Positions 6,028 to 11,285 of a stretch of 11,285 nucleotides of DNA are shown piece by piece. Made by a program: the position numbers and the translations under genes. The notes beneath the pieces were generated by a model, which saw only the letters and a program-made list of their open reading frames with translations, was not told the DNA's origin and did no database searches. Location of the stretch: positions 1-11,285 of the forward strand of contig WLED01000033.1 of NCBI GenBank assembly GCA_009704445.1, written 5' to 3'. Source of the stretch: Actinomycetota bacterium (GTDB lineage: Bacteria > Actinomycetota > Actinomycetes > Nanopelagicales > Nanopelagicaceae). Positions within the stretch are counted from its first letter, which is position 1; each line of letters starts with the position of its first letter.

Positions 6028-6825
6028 CTAGAGTGATTGGTGTTGAACTTGAGTGACTTCAGGACCTAGAAAACGCCGCGCTAAGGTTTCAAATGCCTTC
6101 GCATCACCGGTTGCTAAGAATCTATGAGTAGGGGCCGAAGAAGATTGTGGCCTTAGCGCGTTGTTTTCTACTAATGTGCGATAGAGATCTTTTGCTGTTT
6201 CTTCCGCGCTTGAAACCAAAGTAACGCTATCGCCCATCACGTAAGAAATGACTCCAGTTAACAATGGATAATGAGTGCACCCTAAAACCAACGTGTCTAC
6301 ATCAGAATTCATAATTGGCTCAAGATATTTTTGAGCAACGGTCGTAATCGCATCTCCTGATGTTTCACCACGTTCTACAAACTCCACAAACAGAGGGCAA
6401 GCCGCCGATGTGATTTGTAGCTGTGGAGCAGCAGCAAAGGCATCTAAATAAGCCTTTGAGTCAATGGTTGCTTGTGTACCTATTACACCTATGCGTCCAG
6501 AGCGAGTAGCTGAAACTGCTCTTCGAACTGCAGGTTGAATCACTTCTATTACGGGAATCGAATAGCGCTCACGTGCATCACGTAACATTGCTGCCGATGC
6601 TGTATTGCATGCAATAACAATTGCCTTTACACCTTGATCTACTAAGAAATCCATTGTCTCAAGTGCAAACTCACGAACTTCTGAAAGTGGGCGTGGACCA
6701 TACGGTCCTCGGGCAGTATCACCAATGTAAAGAGTCGATTCATTTGGTAATTGATCTAATATGGCGCGCGCAACTGTGAGTCCACCTACACCTGAATCAA
6801 AAATTCCAATAGCTGCATCGCTCAC
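6028..6825 (-). CDS. murI: Glutamate racemase
   Basis: MurI interconverts L- and D-glutamate without a cofactor and supplies D-Glu for the second residue of the peptidoglycan stem peptide. The 265-residue product has all the expected landmarks: GIFDSGVGGLTV (D10, S11), YIGDTARGPYGPR, the first catalytic Cys in ACNTASAA (C73), and the second in GCTHYPLL (C183, H185). The start is a GTG at 6825 giving MSDAAIGIFDSG, with no SD site but with TAGGCT six bases upstream, suggesting a separate leaderless promoter inside the gene run. DUF2017 ends 27 bases upstream. In M. tuberculosis the clpS and murI regions are separated by mec-cysO-cysM and a rhomboid gene (from memory), which are absent here. Confidence 0.97.
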   Translation of the reverse strand: MSDAAIGIFDSGVGGLTVARAILDQLPNESTLYIGDTARGPYGPRPLSEVREFALETMDFLVDQGVKAIVIACNTASAAMLRDARERYSIPVIEVIQPAVRRAVSATRSGRIGVIGTQATIDSKAYLDAFAAAPQLQITSAACPLFVEFVERGETSGDAITTVAQKYLEPIMNSDVDTLVLGCTHYPLLTGVISYVMGDSVTLVSSAEETAKDLYRTLVENNALRPQSSSAPTHRFLATGDAKAFETLARRFLGPEVTQVQHQSL

Positions 6826-6831
6826 AGGATT

Positions 6832-6837
6832 AGCCTA
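6832..6837 (-). promoter_or_regulatory. Candidate -10 box for leaderless murI transcript
   Basis: TAGGCT fits TANNNT and is followed by six bases (AATCCT) and then the GTG start at 6825. No SD site is present. If real, it gives murI-rph-rdgB their own promoter within the longer gene run. No convincing -35 was found. Confidence 0.42.
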
Positions 6838-6852
6838 CCTTGAACCCAATAA

Positions 6853-7416
6853 CTATTGGCGTCCATTCATAACCGCTTCGAGCAAACTTTCCTGAAGCCA
6901 TCCGAGCCAGCTATATACCGCATACACACCATGCATTGGATCACCGGATTTTAATAACTGCAATTCTTCTGGCGTATTTTCTTCAACATTTAATCGCACA
7001 CCCAAAGCCAACCGAATATCATTGATTGCGCCAAGCCAATCATTGGCTCCATTGCGATCAATTTCGACAATGCCATCAGTGGCCGACTTTAAACTTGTTC
7101 TCATTGCCATCGCGTGAGCTTGTTTTTTTTGCCTCAATGTTGATTCGGTATATCGTCGAAACTCTGAAGCATCAACTTGATCTGAATATGCATTTGGTAA
7201 AAGTCGCAACAAGACTTCATCTTCAGGTGGTGTGTCATGAGATGTAATGCCAACCATTGCAGCTAAAGGATCATTACTGTGGTGATCGATGCGTTCTGCG
7301 AGTAGCTCAATGATTTGTTCTGAGAGATTGATTAATACTTCACGCTCAGATTCAGAAAAATTTGCCAGAAAAGTATTGTCTCCATGCGGATAAAAACCCT
7401 TTTGGAGATCAGACAT
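6853..7416 (-). CDS. DUF2017 family protein, partner gene of clpS
   Basis: The 187-residue product (MSDLQKGFYPHG start) matches what I know of DUF2017, a conserved actinobacterial protein of unknown function almost always next to clpS (Rv1332 in M. tuberculosis, from memory). It is mostly helical with no membrane helix. It has a SESEREVLINLSEQIIELL helix near the N-terminus and the family-typical RLLPNAYSDQVDASEFRRYT segment in the middle. A C-terminal region, GVYAVYSWLGWLQESLLEAV, follows. I place the start at 7416, where its ATG shares one base with the clpS stop (TAATG); a longer frame from 7449 would overlap clpS and lacks support. Tight coupling to clpS suggests work in the same N-degron/Clp pathway, but this is association only. 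Confidence 0.88.
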   Translation of the reverse strand: MSDLQKGFYPHGDNTFLANFSESEREVLINLSEQIIELLAERIDHHSNDPLAAMVGITSHDTPPEDEVLLRLLPNAYSDQVDASEFRRYTESTLRQKKQAHAMAMRTSLKSATDGIVEIDRNGANDWLGAINDIRLALGVRLNVEENTPEELQLLKSGDPMHGVYAVYSWLGWLQESLLEAVMNGRQ

Positions 7417-7709
7417 TATTGTTGATCTCCACGCTGAAGTGTGGCCCATAAACCGAATTCATGAACTCGAGCAACATCTCGTTCCATCTCTTCACGACTG
7501 CCAGTTGAGACAACGGCTTTACCTTCGGTGTGAATCTTCATCATTATTTCGGTAGCTTTTTCTTTATTGAAACCAAAAAGCTCCATCAGAACATAGGTTA
7601 CATAGGTCATCAAATTAACTGGGTCATCCCAGACAATCGTTATCCAAGGAACTTCACCACTAAAAATCGCCTGAAGTTCTTCTTCTAACTTTTCATTGAC
7701 TTTAACCAT
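7416..7709 (-). CDS. clpS: ATP-dependent Clp protease adaptor ClpS
   Basis: ClpS delivers proteins with N-degron residues to ClpAP or ClpCP for degradation. The 97-residue product is the usual size. It has a short flexible N-terminal arm, then the core PWITIVWDDPVNLMTYVTYV, in which the Asp-Asp and hydrophobic pocket bind the N-terminal residue. Next come the GFNKEKATEIMMKIHTEGKA segment with the conserved His and the C-terminal AVVSTGSREEMERDVARVHEFGL. The ATG lies only two bases after the stop of the GH18 gene, and no SD site is visible. It is therefore either translated by reinitiation or started from the TATAAT at 7724-7719, nine bases upstream; that sequence also encodes part of the GH18 C-terminus and may be coincidental. 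Its stop overlaps the DUF2017 start by one base. Confidence 0.95.
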   Translation of the reverse strand: MVKVNEKLEEELQAIFSGEVPWITIVWDDPVNLMTYVTYVLMELFGFNKEKATEIMMKIHTEGKAVVSTGSREEMERDVARVHEFGLWATLQRGDQQ

Positions 7710-7711
7710 AG

Positions 7712-9586
7712 CTATCGAATTATAATGGCAAAGGTTTCGGAAGTGACTTCAGTTCCGACTTGTACACGCAAAGTTACTATGCCTCGATTGTTTTCTACTG
7801 AAGTGAATGTGAAAACTCCGCTCGCATCTGAAGTGAGAGTCGTTCCAACGTTCTGCCATTTTCCATTTACATACTTCTGTAGTACCGCAGATTTTCCTGC
7901 AACTTGTGGGAAAAGTTGTGCTTTCACTGTAAAAGCCATTGCTCTTGAAGCTGAGTTTGGTCGATCAATGACTATTTTGCTCTTGACGGCAACTAACTGT
8001 TCGGGAGTAATTGATTCGGTACGTTCCCATGTTGCAAGAGTAGTTAAGCGAATGCCCGCAGAGTTTGCTAGCGTCATTGGAGAAGTAATTGCACCATTTA
8101 CATCCGTTATGAACTCTGCAACCTTCGTCCAAACACCAGCGCGGTTTATCTCTACGGAAACAGGTAAGCCAACTATTGGTGACTTATCTTTGAGTGTAAA
8201 CAAACCGCTGACTGTAAATGGATCAGCGTAAGAAATTGAGCCTTGATTGACTCCAGTTAAACTCATAGATGAAACTACGACATCTGGCGCCATTGCAAAA
8301 GCAGCATTTCTCATCTCAGTTGTGGCTAATTGATCTTCCATGCCAAGTGTCCAAAGCACGGCTCCACCAAGTCTGTACTTGGCAACTATTGCCATTCTTT
8401 CGGCATAACTTCGAGAATTTTGAAACCAAACAGTGCGGTTGACTGTGCAAGACGTAGATGCACCATCTGCAGTTGAACCATTATAAGTTTGAGTATAGGA
8501 GTAAGTTGCTTCACTAACATTTGCATCAAACACAGGAATTGCCTTATCAATTGCAGCTTTTCGCTCTGCATTAACCATTAAAAATGTAGCTGCTTTTGCA
8601 CCTGCTTTAAGTCCAGGTGGCGCCGAAACGGGGCATTTTCCTTGGACGGCGGTAATCCAATCTCGACCATAACCTGGTAAACCTACATAAACTTTTGATG
8701 ATGGCATGATGCTGATTGCGTATCGAATAGTTTTATCAACCCAACTAATCGGTGCATTCGGACCTGGTTTTGCAACATTGAAGTCATAGGTCATTATTCG
8801 TAATCGATCAATGCTGCTTGCAATATCTGCCCAAGCATATACAAAGTAGCCTTTTTGCCTTTCACTTGGATCATAGAGATATGGTGTAGTTACTGAAAGT
8901 ATCTTCTTATTTGCACGTATTGCGGCACTCAACTCTTTAACAAAAGCAACCCACGCTGGTGCGGTTCGAGACCAAGTTGCACTTCCATCAACATATGCAA
9001 AACCTTCAAAATTTAAATCAATTCCGTCAAATCCATTAACGTTGACAAGATTAACGATTGAATTAACAACTGTAGTTCGCGTTGTTGGATTGGCCATAAA
9101 TCCAGCCAAAGCAAGTTTTCCAGTTCCATCAGTTATTGTAGGAATTATTTGCATTCCAGCCCGACGCATTAAACATACAGTGTCGGCCATAGGCCATGAG
9201 GGGTTACCAATGTTGTAATCATTTCGAATGAGAGTTGGGCTCTTTAGCGAGAACCAAAAAGGAAGAACTTCCTTCATTAAGTCTTTATTTCTAAATAAGT
9301 ATGAATTCTCAATTGCGGCATTTTCAGTTGGGCCGTATTGCGAGGAATCACAGACTGCCGGTTGATTTATTCCCGTAGAAATTGATGGAGTTAGTTTTCT
9401 TACACGGGGCAAAACTCGATCAATTGAATAGTATGGAATCCAACCAGTAACTATTTTTCGGGGTTCTTTGTTACTGGCTTCTGCTGTATGAACCGAACTT
9501 GGAACAATCAATCCAAATAAAAAAGACAGAACTACCAGTAGGGATGTTGTCTTACCTAACTTGTTCTTCTTACTTGTCTTGCTCAT
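7712..9586 (-). CDS. Secreted glycoside hydrolase family 18 protein (YaaH/SleL-like) with two C-terminal Ig-like domains
   Basis: The 624-residue product has a signal peptide: Lys-rich n-region (2-12), hydrophobic core (~15-31), and likely cleavage after AEA at 37. Residues ~44-430 form a GH18 barrel, with GWIPYY at its start, DGIDLNFEG (D187-E195) holding the catalytic acid E194, RIMTYDF (263-269), VGLPGYGRDW (~303-312), and GGAVLWTLG near the end. The Y-D of MTYD and the form of the motif point to the spore-cortex/peptidoglycan N-acetylglucosaminidase side of GH18 rather than classical chitinases. Residues ~440-535 and ~536-624 look like two Ig-like beta-sandwich repeats. The usual DxxDxDxE motif has Asn (N192) in place of the last Asp. 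The ATG overlaps the DUF3039 stop (ATGA). Likely role: cell-wall or extracellular glycan trimming; the substrate is unproven. Confidence 0.88.
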   Translation of the reverse strand: MSKTSKKNKLGKTTSLLVVLSFLFGLIVPSSVHTAEASNKEPRKIVTGWIPYYSIDRVLPRVRKLTPSISTGINQPAVCDSSQYGPTENAAIENSYLFRNKDLMKEVLPFWFSLKSPTLIRNDYNIGNPSWPMADTVCLMRRAGMQIIPTITDGTGKLALAGFMANPTTRTTVVNSIVNLVNVNGFDGIDLNFEGFAYVDGSATWSRTAPAWVAFVKELSAAIRANKKILSVTTPYLYDPSERQKGYFVYAWADIASSIDRLRIMTYDFNVAKPGPNAPISWVDKTIRYAISIMPSSKVYVGLPGYGRDWITAVQGKCPVSAPPGLKAGAKAATFLMVNAERKAAIDKAIPVFDANVSEATYSYTQTYNGSTADGASTSCTVNRTVWFQNSRSYAERMAIVAKYRLGGAVLWTLGMEDQLATTEMRNAAFAMAPDVVVSSMSLTGVNQGSISYADPFTVSGLFTLKDKSPIVGLPVSVEINRAGVWTKVAEFITDVNGAITSPMTLANSAGIRLTTLATWERTESITPEQLVAVKSKIVIDRPNSASRAMAFTVKAQLFPQVAGKSAVLQKYVNGKWQNVGTTLTSDASGVFTFTSVENNRGIVTLRVQVGTEVTSETFAIIIR

Positions 9587-9852
9587 TTTTCTTTAGGTGT
9601 TGGTTTCAAGCCTGCGAAAATTTCTTTGCAGGTTGGACAAATAGGATATTTCTCTGGATCCCTACTTGGAATCCACTTTTTTCCACACAAGGCCTTTACG
9701 GCCTTTCCAGTTACAGCTGATTCAACAATCTTCTCTTTTTTCACATAATGCGAAAAGCGATCGTGCCCGCCGTCATCTTCTTCCAAATCCATAGATGGGC
9801 GAGTCAGGAGATCAGTATCTGCCTCTGTTCCTATTTTTTTAAAGATTCCCAT
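9583..9852 (-). CDS. DUF3039 family protein, probable small zinc-binding protein
   Basis: The 89-residue product belongs to DUF3039, a short actinobacterial family of unknown function. The conserved core is present: HYVKKEKIVESAVTGKAVKA, then LCGKKWIPSRDPEKYPICPT and CKEIFAGL. H35, C56, C72 and C75 (C-x2-C) could bind one zinc. An acidic N-terminal segment (MDLEEDDGGHDRF) precedes the core. It heads the minus-strand gene run and its stop overlaps the start of the GH18 gene (ATGA), so translation is coupled. The start at 9852 has no SD site. The TATCCT box at 9868-9863 is ten bases upstream, a little far for a strictly leaderless start. Confidence 0.85.
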   Translation of the reverse strand: MGIFKKIGTEADTDLLTRPSMDLEEDDGGHDRFSHYVKKEKIVESAVTGKAVKALCGKKWIPSRDPEKYPICPTCKEIFAGLKPTPKEK

Positions 9853-9904
9853 GAGGCTGATAAGGATACCTTTGGGGAGTCAAAACTACGGGTAGAATTC
9901 ACCA
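9853..9904. promoter_or_regulatory. 52-bp divergent promoter region between DUF3039 and argF
   Basis: Only 52 bases separate the two divergent start codons. On the plus strand TAGAAT (9893-9898) is followed by six bases (TCACCA) and the argF ATG, a good leaderless arrangement. On the minus strand TATCCT (9868-9863) lies ten bases before the DUF3039 ATG. Neither start has an SD site. A TTGACT on the minus strand (9883-9878) does not have good spacing to TATCCT. The two promoters must share nearly all their sequence, so expression of the two genes may be linked. Confidence 0.5.
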
Positions 9905-10849
9905 ATGAAGGACTTGTTGCGTACAGAGCACTTATCGCGGGCTGATGTTGAATTATTGTTGTCGACTGCCGCTGAATTTGCTGAGAAACCACTGCGATCA
10001 AACACTGCATTGGCAAACAAAACAGTTGCAATCTATATGACTAAACCTTCAACACGAACACGGCTTGCATCTGAGACCGCAGTTGTTCATCTTGGTGGAA
10101 CACCAATTTTTATTAGAGGCGATGACCTTCAATTGGGTCGCGGAGAAACTATTTCTGATACGGCCAAGATAATCAGTGGCTATGCAAGTGCTTTAATTGT
10201 TCGAACTTTTGCACAATCAGATGTTGATGAACTAGGTGCTAACTCTTCCATTCCGGTTATCAATGCTCTCACCGACGTGGATCATCCAACTCAGTTATTA
10301 GCAGATTGGTTGACTATCCGTGAAAACTTCGGAAACGATATAGCAGGACGTAAATTTGTTTACCTGGGTGATGGAAATAATATGTCCCACGCTTGGTTAA
10401 TTATGGGAGCGATCATGGGGGCACATGTTGTTGCTGCAACGCCCGGTGGTAAATGGGCTCCAGATCCAATTGTTGTTGAAGTTGCAAAAAATATTGCAGC
10501 ACAAAATGGTGGAAGAGTTGAATTATCGAATGATCCTGAAGCTGCTGCGCGTGATGCATCTGTCCTTTACACAGATGTATGGATGTCAATGGGCGATTCC
10601 GAATCTGATCGCGCAGAGAAAACGCAATCCTTGTCCCCATTTTCCGTTAATGAACAGTTGATGAAATTGACCGCAAAAGATTCAATATTTATGCATTGCC
10701 TGCCCGCCCATCGCGGTGAAGAAGTAACTGCATCTGTCATTGATGGACCTAGATCTGTCGTCTGGCGCGAGGCTTTTCATCGCCGAACCACTATTCAAGC
10801 CATTTTGTATCACCTTATTCGTGGAGACTTAGAAGGCTCAACACGCTAA
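9905..10849 (+). CDS. argF: Ornithine carbamoyltransferase
   Basis: The enzyme joins ornithine and carbamoyl phosphate to give citrulline in arginine synthesis. The 314-residue product is normal in length. The carbamoyl-phosphate motif KPSTRTR (S49-R53), HPTQ (127-130), DGNN (156-159), a VWMSMG block for ornithine binding, and MHCLPAHRGEEV with the catalytic C265 are all present, which separates it from aspartate carbamoyltransferase. Just after STRTR it reads LASETAVVHLGG where most family members have a SFE-type segment, a mild divergence. There is no SD site and a -10-like TAGAAT lies six bases before the ATG. No other arg gene is in view, whereas argF sits within the argCJBDFR cluster in many Actinobacteria. 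pntA begins ten bases after the stop. Confidence 0.95.
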   Translation: MKDLLRTEHLSRADVELLLSTAAEFAEKPLRSNTALANKTVAIYMTKPSTRTRLASETAVVHLGGTPIFIRGDDLQLGRGETISDTAKIISGYASALIVRTFAQSDVDELGANSSIPVINALTDVDHPTQLLADWLTIRENFGNDIAGRKFVYLGDGNNMSHAWLIMGAIMGAHVVAATPGGKWAPDPIVVEVAKNIAAQNGGRVELSNDPEAAARDASVLYTDVWMSMGDSESDRAEKTQSLSPFSVNEQLMKLTAKDSIFMHCLPAHRGEEVTASVIDGPRSVVWREAFHRRTTIQAILYHLIRGDLEGSTR

Positions 10850-10852
10850 TAT
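10847..10852 (+). promoter_or_regulatory. Candidate -10 box for pntA overlapping the argF stop codon
   Basis: TAATAT includes the TAA stop of argF and is followed by seven bases (TTGGCGC) and the pntA ATG at 10860, which has no SD site. It fits the TANNNT pattern and leaderless spacing seen elsewhere in the window. The overlap with a stop codon makes chance occurrence easier, so confidence is modest. Confidence 0.33.
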
Positions 10853-10859
10853 TTGGCGC

Positions 10860-11285
10860 ATGCGCATAGCCGTCCCAAAAGAGATTAAGCAAGGTGAAAA
10901 GCGCGTTGCGCTGGTTCCCGACGTAATCAATAAGTTAACTCGTCTTGGACTTGAAGTAGTTGTGGAATCCGGTGCGGGCCTTGAATCTCAAGCAAGTGAT
11001 CTTCAGTTCACCGAGCAAGGTGCAATAGTTAAGAAGGCAGATGTTTTATCTGATGCAGATGTCGTCTTATCAGTGCAACCACTTACACCAGCTCAGATTT
11101 CTACTCTAAAAAAGGGTGCAATCACAATCTCATTTCTTTCACCAGTAACTGCTGCTGACTCCATAGAAGCAGCAACAAAGGCCGGCGTGACAGCATTTTC
11201 TCTTGAATTAGTTCCCAGAATTTCGCGCGCACAGTCAATGGATGCTCTGACTTCGCAAGCACTTTGCGCAGGTTATCGAGCAGCG
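10860..11285 (+). CDS. pntA: NAD(P) transhydrogenase alpha subunit, N-terminal 142 codons, cut by window edge
   Basis: The frame opens MRIAVPKEIKQGEKRVALVP, the hallmark start of the PntA/alanine dehydrogenase N-terminal domain. It continues through GLEVVVESGAG, ADVVLSVQPLTPAQI and LELVPRISRAQSMDALTSQA to AGYRA at the edge without a stop. The ELVPRISRAQSMDAL block marks PntA rather than alanine dehydrogenase. Family knowledge: PntAB in the membrane couples hydride transfer from NADH to NADP+ to proton re-entry, supplying NADPH. The remaining NAD(H)-binding part and any membrane helices lie outside, so a one-piece or split (PntAA/PntAB) form cannot be told. It follows argF by ten bases. With a proton-pumping rhodopsin in the same genome, a light-to-NADPH link is conceivable but not shown here. 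Confidence 0.93.
   Translation, partial: MRIAVPKEIKQGEKRVALVPDVINKLTRLGLEVVVESGAGLESQASDLQFTEQGAIVKKADVLSDADVVLSVQPLTPAQISTLKKGAITISFLSPVTAADSIEAATKAGVTAFSLELVPRISRAQSMDALTSQALCAGYRAA

Noticed and set aside
7417..7449. Upstream ATG giving an 11-residue longer DUF2017 protein
   Set aside because: The extension lies within clpS, and the ATG at 7416 overlaps the clpS stop in the usual TAATG manner, so the shorter form is preferred.
7719..7724. Perfect TATAAT on the minus strand before clpS
   Set aside because: It encodes the Ile-Ile end of the GH18 protein, has no -35 partner, and the nine-base gap to ATG is longer than at the other candidate leaderless starts. Not called as a separate promoter, though it may contribute.
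7725..8231. 168-codon plus-strand frame antisense to the GH18 C-terminal domains
   Set aside because: A shadow of the Thr/Val-rich Ig-like coding region with no start signal; its apparent signal-like stretches come from beta-strand codons.

Overview
The window looks like chromosome from a small-genome, AT-rich freshwater actinobacterium, most likely the acI clade (order Nanopelagicales, 'Candidatus Planktophila/Nanopelagicus'). The clues are: the block clpS - DUF2017 - murI - rph - rdgB, typical of Actinobacteria; a DUF3039 protein, an actinobacterial family; a probable actinorhodopsin start at the left edge; very short intergenic gaps; and starts that lack a Shine-Dalgarno (SD) site but sit 6-7 bases after a TANNNT box, as in leaderless actinobacterial mRNAs. 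The species assignment is inference.

Layout. (1) 1-124, minus: first 41 codons of a probable light-driven proton-pump rhodopsin, with a leader that can fold into three hairpins. (2) 125-431: divergent intergenic region. (3) 432-3717, plus: a hemolysin III/PAQR membrane protein, a long coiled-coil protein with a Lys-rich tail, and an OafA-type acyltransferase fused to an SGNH domain. A strong hairpin terminator at 3755-3786 ends this run and also serves the converging strand. (4) 9852-3798, minus: a compact run of eight genes, DUF3039, secreted GH18 protein, ClpS, DUF2017, MurI, RNase PH, RdgB, and a membrane protein with a histone-H1-like basic tail and an FN3-like domain. Four of the seven junctions overlap or nearly touch (ATGA, TAATG twice, and a 2-base gap). 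(5) 9905-11285, plus: argF and the start of pntA.

Most genes are housekeeping: peptidoglycan precursor supply (MurI), RNA 3'-end processing (RNase PH), nucleotide pool cleaning (RdgB), N-degron adaptor (ClpS), arginine synthesis (ArgF) and NAD(P)H balance (PntA). The rhodopsin and transhydrogenase are both tied to the proton gradient, although no direct link is visible here. The surface-related genes (acyltransferase/SGNH, GH18, FN3 protein) suggest envelope remodelling.

The points most worth following up are the possible SD-sequestering leader of the rhodopsin gene, the repeated leaderless-start signature, the two unrelated proteins with H1-like lysine tails (one of them transmembrane), and the GH18 active-site motif with Asn in place of an Asp. 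I saw no mobile element, CRISPR array, tRNA or rRNA, and no clear new defence or metabolic system.
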